Below, one piece after another: positions 42,833 through 53,118 of a stretch of 64,000 nt of DNA (positions are counted from its first letter, which is position 1; every line of letters starts with the position of its first letter). The translations under genes and the position numbers were made by a program. Origin of the DNA: Aquimarina sp. MAR_2010_214 (GTDB lineage Bacteria > Bacteroidota > Bacteroidia > Flavobacteriales > Flavobacteriaceae); assembly GCF_002846555.1 (NCBI RefSeq), contig NZ_PJMS01000001.1, positions 4,634,501 through 4,698,500 on the forward strand, given 5' to 3'. Below the pieces are notes generated by a model that was not told the DNA's origin, ran no database searches, and saw only the letters and a program-made list of their open reading frames with translations.

Positions 42833-44239
42833 ATGGCACGAATATCATGGTTCAAATCTGAAGCGGCTAGATATACATTTTATGGAATATCTTTTGGGTT
42901 TGCGTTCCCTATTCTAGCCACAAGTATTGATATTGCTAGACTTGACCTTGAATTCTCGTGGCAATCCATAATCTATGTACAAAGAAATTTCCCTATTCAT
43001 TATATTATAGATACAGCTCCCCTATTTTTAGGTCTATTTGCTATGTTTGGGGGTAGAAATCTAGATAAACTAAAAGAAAAAAATCAACAAATCTTAAAAA
43101 CATCAAAATTTAAACAAGAATTCCTTGCCAATATGAGTCATGAAATCAGAACTCCTATGGTTGGTGTCATAGGTATGATTGATTTACTTTTTAACACTAC
43201 AAAACTTAATGATCTTCAAAAAGAATATGTTACTACAATTCATCAATCCTCGCATAATTTATTAGAAATTCTAAATCAGATTTTGGATTTATCAAAAATG
43301 GAAGAAGGAAAATTTGATTTATCACCTACTCCTATTAATTTTAAAGAGCTAATTCATCAAAATGTAAATCTTTTTTTGGCCACTGCTACTGCTAAAAAAA
43401 TTAATCTGATTCCTAAATATTCTGAAAAATTACCTCAAAATATTATGGCAGACGGTAATCGCTTAACTCAAATTATTTCTAACCTTATTGGCAATGCTAT
43501 AAAATTTACTAATGGCGGAGAGGTACAAATACATACTTCAACAGTATCTAAAAAAAATGATCATTTAATCATTAAAGTAGAGGTCATCGATTCTGGTGTT
43601 GGTATTAGTAAAAAAGATCAGGAAACACTTTTTAATCGCTTCAGTCAATTTAACGAAGCATCAATTATAGCAGGTGAAGGAAGTGGGTTAGGGCTCTCTA
43701 TATGTAAAAAATTAGTAGATCTAATGGAAGGGAAACTTGGTGTAAAAAGTGAGCTTGGAAAAGGCAGTATTTTTTGGTTTACTTTTAAAACAAATACCTC
43801 CAACATACCAATACTAATTAAAGAAAATAAAACTCCTAAACATATAAAAAATCATCAATATAATTTACATGTATTGTTAGTAGAAGATTCTGAAACCAAT
43901 ATATTAGTATCACAACAAATTTTAAAGTATCTCGGTTGTACAGCAGATATAGCAAAAACTGGAAAACAAGCGTTCAACATGTTTAAAGAAGATAATTATG
44001 ATCTTATTTTAATGGACATTAATCTCCCAGAACTTAATGGTGTTCAAACTTGTAATCTAATTCGTGAAAAATATAAAAAAGTACCTCCAATAATTGCACT
44101 AACCTCTAATGCTTTACCTGGTGATGCAGAACGCTTTATTGCCAAAGGCTTGGATGATTATATCACCAAACCCTTCACTACAGAAATTTTAAACATTAAA
44201 CTCAAAGACTGGTTCGGAGATCATTACGAGTACCATTAA
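42833..44239 (+). CDS. Hybrid sensor histidine kinase with C-terminal receiver domain
   Basis: 468 residues. The N-terminal hydrophobic segments (residues about 12-35 and 55-75) are followed by a coiled linker. HisKA has phospho-accepting H103 in NMSHEIRTPM. HATPase has the N-box NLIGNAIKFTNGG, G1 DSGVGIS and G2 GEGSGLGLSI. The receiver domain (about 345-468) has the VEDSETN acidic cluster, the phospho-acceptor in LMDINLPELNG and the Lys of YITKPF. No DNA-binding domain is present, so it must signal onward through a phosphotransfer protein or act alone. No obvious sensor domain is seen beyond the membrane part. The partner is unknown. Confidence 0.9.
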   Translation: MARISWFKSEAARYTFYGISFGFAFPILATSIDIARLDLEFSWQSIIYVQRNFPIHYIIDTAPLFLGLFAMFGGRNLDKLKEKNQQILKTSKFKQEFLANMSHEIRTPMVGVIGMIDLLFNTTKLNDLQKEYVTTIHQSSHNLLEILNQILDLSKMEEGKFDLSPTPINFKELIHQNVNLFLATATAKKINLIPKYSEKLPQNIMADGNRLTQIISNLIGNAIKFTNGGEVQIHTSTVSKKNDHLIIKVEVIDSGVGISKKDQETLFNRFSQFNEASIIAGEGSGLGLSICKKLVDLMEGKLGVKSELGKGSIFWFTFKTNTSNIPILIKENKTPKHIKNHQYNLHVLLVEDSETNILVSQQILKYLGCTADIAKTGKQAFNMFKEDNYDLILMDINLPELNGVQTCNLIREKYKKVPPIIALTSNALPGDAERFIAKGLDDYITKPFTTEILNIKLKDWFGDHYEYH

Positions 44240-44377
44240 TAATATATAAAACAATCTGAAATTTAATAAAGCTACTGTTTTAACGTATTGACATCGAATT
44301 TCTTCGGGAAAATTTCTTACCTTGTAATGTAGGACTAAGCTCTTCAAAAAAGAATTTACAACCAAAAAAAACGAGCT

Positions 44378-45682
44378 ATGAATAAAAAGAGTATTTTTTT
44401 TCACAAAAGACATGCCACTTTTCTATTGTTTATTTTACTAACTATCTCATACTCTGGCTATATACAAGCATTCACTTATTTTCAGGATGATGCTCAAAAA
44501 AACACCAATTATAATGAGTATAAAGGATATATATTAGATAGTGAGACTAATCGCCCTCTGATATCAGCATCTATTGCAGTAAATGAAACTAATATCTCTA
44601 CAGTTACGAATGATGAAGGGAAATTTTCATTGAAAGTTCCTGAAAATATGGCTAATGGTAAAATAACAGCTTCTTACCTTGGATATAGAGACAAGGTAAT
44701 TATGCTATCAAAATTTAATGGTAAAGAATTAAAAATAAAACTTAATGTCTCTGTCACTGAATTATCAGAAGTAAATATTGATCCAAAAGATCCAAAAGCA
44801 CTTATAGAAGAAGTAATAAAGAGAAAAGGGAGTAATTATCTTAATGAAAACAGTATTATGACTGCTTTTTATCGAGAGACTATCAAAAAACGTAGAAGCT
44901 ATGTTTCACTTTCTGAGGCTGTAGTAGATGTTTACAAAAATCCTTATGAGTCTACAAAAACAGATATCATTAAGCTTTTTAAAGCTAGAAAAAGTGCCGA
45001 TTATAAAAAATTAGATACACTAACATTAAAATTACAAGGCGGACCTAACAGTACACTTTATATTGATGTAATGAAAAAACCTGAGATTCTTTTTACCCAA
45101 AATATGACGGATAATTATGATTTTAGTTTTGATAAGTCCACAAAAATTCATGATCAATATATTTATGTGTTGAATTTTAAACAACGTCCACACATAAAAG
45201 AACCTTTATACTATGGAAAATTGTATATCGATGCCGAAACATTAGCAATGACCAAAGCAGTCTTTAGTCTTAATATGGGTAATAAAGAAGAGGTTAGTAA
45301 AATGTTTGTTAGAAAAAAACCAAAAAAAGCAAAAGTATACCCCACTAAAGCATCATATACTATTGATTATCGTCAAAAGGATGGGAAATGGTATTATAGT
45401 TATGGACGTATTGATCTTGTTATAAAAATCAACTGGAAAAAGAAGTTATTTAATTCAACTTATAAACTAAATGTAGAAATGGCGGTGACCGATTGGAAAA
45501 AGAATATCAATAATGAAACTGTTAGGCCAAGAGACCGGTTAAAATCTTCTGTCGTAATAAGTGATGAAGCTTCTGGGTTTTCTGATCCTGTATTCTGGGG
45601 TGAATATAATGTTATAGAACCAGAAAAATCTATTGAATCAGCAATCAAAAAAATAAAAAGACAACTGCGGAAATTAAACTAA
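44378..45682 (+). CDS. Exported protein with N-terminal carboxypeptidase-regulatory-like domain
   Basis: 434 residues. The signal peptide region (about 1-35, HATFLLFILLTISYSGYIQA) is followed by a CarboxypepD_reg-like beta-sandwich (about 50-125, YKGYILDSETNRPLISASIA). The long C-terminal part of about 290 residues (AFYRETIKKRRSYVSLSEAV, IYVLNFKQRPHIKEPLYYGK, LYIDAETLAMTKAVF) is typical of a large Bacteroidota family of unknown function found with outer-membrane proteins. It is likely periplasmic or outer-membrane associated. A strong terminator follows at 45704. Confidence 0.82.
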   Translation: MNKKSIFFHKRHATFLLFILLTISYSGYIQAFTYFQDDAQKNTNYNEYKGYILDSETNRPLISASIAVNETNISTVTNDEGKFSLKVPENMANGKITASYLGYRDKVIMLSKFNGKELKIKLNVSVTELSEVNIDPKDPKALIEEVIKRKGSNYLNENSIMTAFYRETIKKRRSYVSLSEAVVDVYKNPYESTKTDIIKLFKARKSADYKKLDTLTLKLQGGPNSTLYIDVMKKPEILFTQNMTDNYDFSFDKSTKIHDQYIYVLNFKQRPHIKEPLYYGKLYIDAETLAMTKAVFSLNMGNKEEVSKMFVRKKPKKAKVYPTKASYTIDYRQKDGKWYYSYGRIDLVIKINWKKKLFNSTYKLNVEMAVTDWKKNINNETVRPRDRLKSSVVISDEASGFSDPVFWGEYNVIEPEKSIESAIKKIKRQLRKLN

Positions 45683-45703
45683 AAATAGAGCAATTTGCAA
45701 TCT

Positions 45704-45734
45704 AAAAAGAGTATGTTCGTCATACTCTTTTTTT
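45704..45734 (+). terminator. Intrinsic terminator after the carboxypeptidase-regulatory-like gene
   Basis: AAAAAGAGTATG (45704-45715) and CATACTCTTTTT (45721-45732) make a 12-bp stem with a TTCGT loop and a T-run. Confidence 0.9.
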
Positions 45735-45876
45735 TATTAAACTCATTTTATTAAATCCCAATATTACATAGAATTCACTCAACAATTTTATTATTTTTAC
45801 ACTTGGGAAAACAAAAAATTGCAACATTAGGCAATTTAAAGAAGTCAATTAAATAATATATCGTTAAAATTATCTA

Positions 45877-47331
45877 ATGAAAAAAATACAGTGCTTTGTA
45901 CTTTTTTGCACACTCACTTGTGTACTTTTTGCACAAAAACGCATGGATTCTCTTGCGGTAAGAGAAGATTTTAAAATTTTTGAAAATATCCTTAAAAAAG
46001 GACACCCGAGTTTGTATGAATATATTGATCAAGATTCTTTAGAAGATGTTTTTGAGACTACGAAAGAATCTTTGACTACAACAGATTCTGATATAAAATT
46101 ATATCAAAACATGCTAGATGTCACAGATAAAATTAAAGATGGACACCTTTTGTTTTTTGCTCCTAATACTATAAAAACAGATCAGTATTATTTTCCTTTG
46201 ATTCTTAAATTAGTCAATACAGAGTTTTATACAGATACCAAAGATTTTGATATCCCGATAGGTTCAAAAATTAATCGAATTAACGGGAAACAAGCATATG
46301 AAATTTTACATCATCTAAAAAAATACGTACCTAGTGATGGATATAATCTCACTCGAAAACACCGAGAAATAGAGTTAAAATTTGGATTATACTTTGCGTA
46401 TGAATATGGTATTGAAAAAAAATTTAGTATTGACTATACAGAACCCAACGGAGCAGAAAAAAATAAAATCTTACCTGCAGAATCTTTTGTAACCGTAAGA
46501 CTTAGAAATACTAAACGTAATTCTTATTTTGCTAAATATCATAAACAAGAAAATAGTTTTGACTACTTTGATGCATTTATTAATAATAAAACCCCTTTTG
46601 TATATTACAAAGAAGATTTAAATACAGCTGTTTTGGTTGTCAATTCATTTAAAGGAGATACAAGGATTTTTAAATCAAATCTGATAAAAATTTTCAAAGA
46701 AATTAATAAAAAGAAAATTAGTAATCTTGTTGTTGATGTTCGACAAAATGATGGAGGTTTTAGACCTAATGCAGTACAATTATTTTCATTCATAACTAAC
46801 AATGTATTTAAACAGATAACAAGTGAATATGTAGCTTCACTTACTGTTCCTGAGCGAAAACATGTCACCAGAACTTATCTTAGTGAAAAGCATTTTTTAA
46901 AAGATAAGTTTTACAACCATCCTATATACGATGGATGGAAACTGGTTTTTGATGATATGGAAGCCATTATGGTTCCTGATAAAGATAGGTTTAGAGGAAA
47001 TGTATATGTGCTTGCCGGAGGAACAACTTTTTCTACCGGATCTACCTTTGCTTTAAATGTTAAAAATGATTCAAATATTATTTTGGTAGGAGAAGAAACT
47101 GGTGGTGGATATCATTTTTCTAATGGAGAATTCCCGGTATATTATGAATTTCCTAATTCCAAAATAATAATGGTGATGTATATGGAAAAGGTCAATCATT
47201 ATGTAAAAGACAAAAACGTTCCTAAAGGATCTGGTGTACTCCCGGATAGGCAAACGATATTCTCTATTGATGATTTAATCTCTGGTAGAGATCCTGATCT
47301 GGATTATGTTTTAAAATTGATTAGTGGTTAG
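45877..47331 (+). CDS. S41-family (C-terminal processing-like) serine peptidase, exported
   Basis: 484 residues with signal peptide MKKIQCFVLFCTLTCVLFAQ. The catalytic half includes NLVVDVRQNDGGFRPNAVQL and the nucleophile region YVLAGGTTFSTGSTFAL, with the conserved GEETGG loop, as in S41 peptidases (Ctp/tricorn). A clear PDZ domain is not obvious, although a PDZ-like stretch PIGSKINRINGKQAYEILHH is present near residues 125-145. Its position suggests envelope protein turnover. It is convergent with the small ORF at 47338-47526, with 6 bp between. Confidence 0.85.
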   Translation: MKKIQCFVLFCTLTCVLFAQKRMDSLAVREDFKIFENILKKGHPSLYEYIDQDSLEDVFETTKESLTTTDSDIKLYQNMLDVTDKIKDGHLLFFAPNTIKTDQYYFPLILKLVNTEFYTDTKDFDIPIGSKINRINGKQAYEILHHLKKYVPSDGYNLTRKHREIELKFGLYFAYEYGIEKKFSIDYTEPNGAEKNKILPAESFVTVRLRNTKRNSYFAKYHKQENSFDYFDAFINNKTPFVYYKEDLNTAVLVVNSFKGDTRIFKSNLIKIFKEINKKKISNLVVDVRQNDGGFRPNAVQLFSFITNNVFKQITSEYVASLTVPERKHVTRTYLSEKHFLKDKFYNHPIYDGWKLVFDDMEAIMVPDKDRFRGNVYVLAGGTTFSTGSTFALNVKNDSNIILVGEETGGGYHFSNGEFPVYYEFPNSKIIMVMYMEKVNHYVKDKNVPKGSGVLPDRQTIFSIDDLISGRDPDLDYVLKLISG

Positions 47332-47337
47332 GTAAAA

Positions 47338-47526
47338 TCACCCAATATATGTATTTACACTAGTGACTAATTCACAGGAATTATGTAACATTTGCTTAAA
47401 TCTTAATGCAAGATGCTCATCATTAAATTTCATCGCTTCACTAATACTGCTAGATAGTATTAATTCGCCAATAAGATATTCAACAAAATAACTTTGATCA
47501 TCTGTTAAAAGTACATATTCTGTCAT
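47338..47526 (-). CDS. Small hypothetical protein
   Basis: 62 residues, no signal peptide or TM. The sequence MTEYVLLTDDQSYFVEYLIG, then ELILSSSISEAMKFNDEHLA is amphipathic and acidic, like small helical regulators, but I recognise no family. It is not an antisense shadow of a larger gene and is in an otherwise empty gap, which supports it being real. Confidence 0.45.
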   Translation of the reverse strand: MTEYVLLTDDQSYFVEYLIGELILSSSISEAMKFNDEHLALRFKQMLHNSCELVTSVNTYIG

Positions 47527-47797
47527 CTGATAGTTTATTTTCTGAACTATATTTTATGATGATATAGCCCATAAATTTCGTGAGTAAAAATAAGTTTAAA
47601 ACCTACTCAAATACGTAAAGGGATAGAATACTTTTACACAGAAGTATTAACAATTTTATCACACAGATAAATCATGAACAGTGCTATATCTTTTAATACT
47701 ACTTTAATACTTTAGTAATTTCGAAAATTCTAAATGGGATTTGGAATTACTTAAACAAATACTTTAAATTTGTTAATGCACTAAAAAACGATCCTAT

Positions 47798-48391
47798 ATG
47801 TCCATAGCTAAACTAGCAGAGGCTTACAAAAATATTGATAAAGCAAATGCAGAAGACCCTAATAAAGAAAAAATAAATAATGTATTTGTTTCTAAAGAAT
47901 TAATCTATGGTCAACGAATGACAGATACTATAGAAGATTTTGAACCAAATGCTTCTGAAGCTCTTAAACTTGCTGCTAGATCACAGCATATTTGCAGATG
48001 GGAAATTCCTCGTAAAAATTATGCAATGGATCGTATTGGTTATCTAAAATGGAGAGAAGAGTTAAAAAAGTTTCATGCATTAAAAGCTTCAGAAATTCTT
48101 AAAGAGGTTGGTTATGATACAGAAACGATTGACCGCGTATCTTTTTTGATTCAAAAGAAAAAATTAAAAAAAGATAACGACACACAAACTTTAGAAGATG
48201 TGATTTGCCTTGTTTTTCTTAGGTTTTACTATGAAAGTTTCCTAGTTAAACATACCGATCAAAAAGTAATTGATATTCTTCAAAAAACATGGCGTAAAAT
48301 GTCTGAAAAAGGCCATGAATCTGCACTACAGCTTTCTTATTCAGAAAGAGCATTAGACTTAATTAAACAAGCGTTGAGTAAAGATTCCTGA
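47798..48391 (+). CDS. DUF4202-family protein
   Basis: 197 residues, cytosolic. DUF4202 features are visible: AYKNIDKANAEDPN near the start, LAARSQHICRWEIPR (a His/Cys-containing helix) and YLKWREELKKFHA, then DVICLVFLRFYYESF. The alternation of conserved His/Asp/Glu suggests an HD-domain-like metal hydrolase fold. The biochemical role is unknown. It is convergent with the downstream kinase-like gene, with 11 bp between stop codons. Confidence 0.82.
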   Translation: MSIAKLAEAYKNIDKANAEDPNKEKINNVFVSKELIYGQRMTDTIEDFEPNASEALKLAARSQHICRWEIPRKNYAMDRIGYLKWREELKKFHALKASEILKEVGYDTETIDRVSFLIQKKKLKKDNDTQTLEDVICLVFLRFYYESFLVKHTDQKVIDILQKTWRKMSEKGHESALQLSYSERALDLIKQALSKDS

Positions 48392-48402
48392 CCTATATTA
48401 AA

Positions 48403-49269
48403 TTAAATTTTAGTTTTTTTTTTAATTACTTCATTGCGATAGTAATCAATAATTCCATCAATTGGTCTTCTTACGATATTACCAACCGTTAAGTGATATG
48501 GCCAGACTGCTGCTCTTATAATATCTTCACTAAAATGAGCTATCGAACCAATAAAATGTATAGGCACATGTTGTGATTCTGGGAAACACAATACTCTAGT
48601 CTCTATAAACTCTTGAATACCTTCGGTAATAATTTTATAAAAATAACCATTACGTTCACTAGTAAAAATAAACTCTGCAAAAGAAGCTAGATATGTATTA
48701 GGGTTTTCTCTTTTGTATAGATTTTCTTTAATTGAATCTGAAGAAAGGTCAAAACGTTTTTCAAATTCTGATGCTATTTCGGGAGGCATTCTTTTATAGT
48801 AATAATCGCGTATCAATTTTTTTCCAAAGTGGTTCCCACTAGCTTCATCCATAAGAATATACCCCAGAGAATCAACAGACATATGGATATCTTCTCCATC
48901 AAAATAACAACTATTAGACCCTGTTCCCAAAATACATATAATTCCAGGTTCTGTCGTAGCGGCATATACTGCTGCAACCATATCTTCTTTAACGACAATT
49001 TCTGCACCAACAAAAAAATCTTCAAAAATCTTTTTTAACATTACTGTTGGCTTTTTTGTACCGCATCCTGCTCCATAAAAATGAACAGTATCAATTTTAT
49101 CTCGATAAGAAGAAAGTTTGTCGTTTTTTCTAACTCTTTCTTCTAGGAGAGATTTTTCGAATACAGCAGGGTTTAACCCTTCTGTACGGGTTTTAAAAAC
49201 GATTTCTCCTACATCATCCAGAAGAATCCAATCGCATTTAGTAGAACCGCCATCGGCTAATAAAATCAT
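48403..49269 (-). CDS. BadF/BadG-type ATPase, likely N-acetylglucosamine kinase
   Basis: 288 residues. The actin-like ATPase phosphate-1 motif LADGGSTKCDWILLD is at the N terminus, the second phosphate motif GIICILGTGSNSCYFDG near residue 105, and the adenosine-type MDEASGNHFGKKLIRDYY segment follows. The family includes N-acetylglucosamine kinases and dehydratase activators; the small size and lack of a Cys-rich cluster favour the sugar kinase. Related genes occur with gapA and pfkA in Bacteroidota. The role in GlcNAc recycling or salvage is inferred. Confidence 0.85.
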   Translation of the reverse strand: MILLADGGSTKCDWILLDDVGEIVFKTRTEGLNPAVFEKSLLEERVRKNDKLSSYRDKIDTVHFYGAGCGTKKPTVMLKKIFEDFFVGAEIVVKEDMVAAVYAATTEPGIICILGTGSNSCYFDGEDIHMSVDSLGYILMDEASGNHFGKKLIRDYYYKRMPPEIASEFEKRFDLSSDSIKENLYKRENPNTYLASFAEFIFTSERNGYFYKIITEGIQEFIETRVLCFPESQHVPIHFIGSIAHFSEDIIRAAVWPYHLTVGNIVRRPIDGIIDYYRNEVIKKKTKI

Positions 49270-49345
49270 TTAAAATTTTGTTATATGGTTAGCAAAATAG
49301 GATACATAATATCATTCATCCTTTTGAATTTAATAGACTATCATC

Positions 49346-49387
49346 TTGAGCATAATCGAGAAATCAATATTTTTCGATTATGCTCAA
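49346..49387. repeat. 14-bp inverted repeat between gapA and the sugar kinase gene
   Basis: TTGAGCATAATCGA (49346-49359) and TCGATTATGCTCAA (49374-49387) are perfect reverse complements. This resembles the dispersed TCGA...GCTCAA palindromes of other gaps. It may also end transcripts from gapA. Confidence 0.6.
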
Positions 49388-49426
49388 TGTGACAGCTAGT
49401 AGTATACTTTTAAAAGTATCAGATAA

Positions 49427-50455
<1,029 letters not shown>

Positions 50456-50485
50456 TTATACTAACTGTGGTTATACTATTCAAAA

Positions 50486-51472
50486 TTATACAGAAGTGAT
50501 ATCTGCTACTTTTATTAATCCATCATGTTTATGAGGTCTTTTATCTAATGCATCCTTAAGAGGTACAATAGTAACAACCTTGTGAACAATTCCGATCATT
50601 ACTTCACTTTTACCATCTAATAGTGCTTCTACTGCTCCTACTCCTAGCTTACTGGCTAGTACCCGATCATAGCAGCTTGGTGGCCCGCCTCTTTGGATAT
50701 GCCCTAATACAGATACTCTTACTTCATAATCATTAAGATTTTCTTCAACATATTCTCCTAATTCAAAAATATTTTTACCAGATTTACCTCCTTCTGCTAC
50801 CACAATTATACTTGAGGTTTTTCCGGTTTTCTTACTTTTTCTTAAAGATTCTATAAGTCGCTCTATTCCCATATCTTCTTCGGGAATCAAAATTTCCTCT
50901 GCTCCTGCTCCAATTCCTGCATTTAAAGCTATATCTCCTGCATCACGCCCCATTACTTCGATTAAAAACAATCGATTATGAGAACTTGCAGTATCTCGAA
51001 TCTTATCAATTGCCTCTACTACTGTATTTAATGCCGTGTCGTACCCTATAGTATAATCTGTACCGTTAATATCATTATCGATAGTTCCCGGGATACCTAC
51101 TACCGGAAAGTTAAATTCTTCTGATAATTTCAAAGCTCCGGTAAAACTTCCATCACCACCTATTACAACAAGAGCGTCAATGCTATTTTTAATCAGGTTT
51201 TCATGTGCTTTCTGCCTACCTTCTATAGTTCTAAATTCTTTTGAACGGGCAGATTTAAGAAAGGTTCCTCCTTTGTTTATAACATTACGAACAGATCGTG
51301 CATTTAGTTCTTCTACTTCGTTATTAATAAGGCCTTCATATCCTTTATAAATACCATAACATTTTACCTCGTAATAACTACATGCTCTAACTACTGCACG
51401 GATTGCTGCATTCATTCCAGGAGCATCTCCTCCCGAAGTAAGTACGGCTATATTTTTAACTTTTTTTGTCAT
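50486..51472 (-). CDS. pfkA: 6-phosphofructokinase (ATP-dependent)
   Basis: 328 residues. ATP-binding GGDAPGMNAAIR is at residues 14-25, VVIGGDGSFTGA near 100, and the substrate/catalytic segment PGTIDNDINGTDYTIGYDTA near 128. SVLGHIQRGGPPSCYDR completes the active site. The Gly-Asp (rather than Gly-Gly) in GGDGS points to the ATP-dependent enzyme. It phosphorylates fructose-6-phosphate. It is the first gene of a pfkA-gapA pair, and an AAAACGTTTT palindrome lies 52 bp upstream. Confidence 0.95.
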   Translation of the reverse strand: MTKKVKNIAVLTSGGDAPGMNAAIRAVVRACSYYEVKCYGIYKGYEGLINNEVEELNARSVRNVINKGGTFLKSARSKEFRTIEGRQKAHENLIKNSIDALVVIGGDGSFTGALKLSEEFNFPVVGIPGTIDNDINGTDYTIGYDTALNTVVEAIDKIRDTASSHNRLFLIEVMGRDAGDIALNAGIGAGAEEILIPEEDMGIERLIESLRKSKKTGKTSSIIVVAEGGKSGKNIFELGEYVEENLNDYEVRVSVLGHIQRGGPPSCYDRVLASKLGVGAVEALLDGKSEVMIGIVHKVVTIVPLKDALDKRPHKHDGLIKVADITSV

Positions 51473-51523
51473 TAAGTCAAATCTATTGCTATTGGTAGTA
51501 ATAACCTAATTTGCCTAAAAACT

Positions 51524-51533
51524 AAAACGTTTT
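51524..51533. promoter_or_regulatory. LacI-type operator candidate AAAACGTTTT upstream of pfkA
   Basis: A perfect 10-bp palindrome with central CG, about 50 bp upstream of the pfkA ATG. It shares the AAACGTTT core with the palindrome upstream of susC (60992-61001). The short length allows chance occurrence. Confidence 0.4.
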
Positions 51534-51636
51534 CGGTTAATAAATTCAGCTTTTACTGACAAAAAATGCAATATTTTAACACATATTCATGCATTACGCT
51601 AAGAATAAATTAATGAACTTCAAATTGCAGATAAAT

Positions 51637-51667
51637 AAAAACGACTCGCAATAGCAAGTCGTTTTTT
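51637..51667 (-). terminator. Terminator after the maltose-locus GH13 lipoprotein gene
   Basis: AAAAACGACT (51637-51646) and AGTCGTTTTT (51657-51666) form a 10-bp stem. On the minus strand it follows the 51692-53080 gene by 25 nt and ends in T's. Confidence 0.82.
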
Positions 51668-51691
51668 GTATGTTAATATTACTGGTTTTGA

Positions 51692-53080
51692 CTATTCTAC
51701 AATCAAAACCAAGTATTGCCATGCAGCAAATTCATATGCTGTACCAGATGATGCCTCAATTGTTTCTCCTGAAAAGTAATCTGTAAACTTTCCTTCATAT
51801 GCCAATGTAAACTTTATGGGTTGCTTCGTCATATTTGCAATAAAGATCACTTTATGACCATCTTTTTCTCTTAAAAATGCTAATACACCAGTATCATTAG
51901 AAGTTTTAATACGAGTATATGAAGCTGCATTTTTACCACCATGCAATGCAGGGTTTGTATTTTTCAGCACCCCTAATTTCTCATATAAAGGGAAAAACCT
52001 GCCTTGTTTTTTTATAATCGTATCTTTTTCAAAAAACAAAAGACGTTTATCCATATCATATTCCTGTCCAGAATAAATCAAGGGCATACCAGGTGCAAGG
52101 TATGTAAGTACTGCAAGCATCTCTTTTGCTTCTCCCATTCTTTCTTCGACAGTACCATTCCAGGAGTTTTCATCATGATTTGATGTAAAATTCATTAAAA
52201 TATCATCTTTTGCATACATGGTATCTATCTGGGCCATTCTTTTATCCCATTCAACAACATTAGCTTTTCCTTGTGCAATATCATTCATTTTATGATGCGT
52301 ATCCCATCCATACCCCATATCAAAAGCATTTTCTAATAATTCTGGTTCCCAACCTTCGGCTAACATAAATACAGGTTTAATCTTCTTAAATTCTGCTACA
52401 GTTTTATCCCAAAAATCTACAGGAACCATCCCTGCCACATCACACCTAAAACCATCTACACCTTCTTCTTTTAACCAATACAACATATCATTTTTCATCT
52501 GTTCGCGCATCTCCTTATTGTCATAATTAAGATCTGCCACATCGGTCCAATCTGTACCTTCAGTATGTGTGATAGCACCATTTTTATCTTTGGTGTAATA
52601 TTCGGGATGTTCTTTTAACCAAATATGATCCCAACCTGTATGATTTGCTACCCAATCCAAAATCACATAGATTCCGTTATCATGAGCCATTTTTACTAAT
52701 GCTCTAAAGTCTTCGATAGTACCAAATTCCGGATTCACCTTTGTGTAATCAGATACTGCATAATAACTTCCTAATGATCCTTTACTTTTGGTTGTAGAGA
52801 TAGGATATATCGGCATTATCCATATTACTTTAACTCCCAATTTTTTAAGAACAGGGATATCTTTGGTAAATGCACTAAAGGTACCTTCTTCAGAATATTG
52901 ACGAATATTAGCTTCATAAATAACTGCGTTTTCCATCATGGCATCGTTAACCGGCGGAAGTCCTTCTTTTATTACTTCTTGGGCTTCGGTTTCCGTTTTA
53001 ACAGTAGTTTCTTCTTTTGTTGTCTTTCCGCAGGAAAATAGAATTCCAATTACAACAAGACTTAAGGTTATCTTTTTCAT
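51692..53080 (-). CDS. GH13 alpha-amylase-family lipoprotein (SusG-like)
   Basis: 462 residues. The lipoprotein signal MKKITLSLVVIGILFSC is followed by a Glu-rich linker and a GH13 TIM barrel. The catalytic triad can be located: D214 in DGFRCDVAG, E242 in MLAEGWEPE, and D303 in TSNHDENSW. The substrate is alpha-1,4-glucan or maltodextrin. A lipoprotein location fits cell-surface or periplasmic starch breakdown. It is the last gene of the unit MFS-pgmB-GH65-GH13-GH13 and has a terminator after it. It has a short B domain and no extra carbohydrate-binding module. Confidence 0.9.
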   Translation of the reverse strand: MKKITLSLVVIGILFSCGKTTKEETTVKTETEAQEVIKEGLPPVNDAMMENAVIYEANIRQYSEEGTFSAFTKDIPVLKKLGVKVIWIMPIYPISTTKSKGSLGSYYAVSDYTKVNPEFGTIEDFRALVKMAHDNGIYVILDWVANHTGWDHIWLKEHPEYYTKDKNGAITHTEGTDWTDVADLNYDNKEMREQMKNDMLYWLKEEGVDGFRCDVAGMVPVDFWDKTVAEFKKIKPVFMLAEGWEPELLENAFDMGYGWDTHHKMNDIAQGKANVVEWDKRMAQIDTMYAKDDILMNFTSNHDENSWNGTVEERMGEAKEMLAVLTYLAPGMPLIYSGQEYDMDKRLLFFEKDTIIKKQGRFFPLYEKLGVLKNTNPALHGGKNAASYTRIKTSNDTGVLAFLREKDGHKVIFIANMTKQPIKFTLAYEGKFTDYFSGETIEASSGTAYEFAAWQYLVLIVE

Positions 53081-53118
53081 TTTATTTAAATTTATAGATG
53101 GCTATTTGTGGTTATATT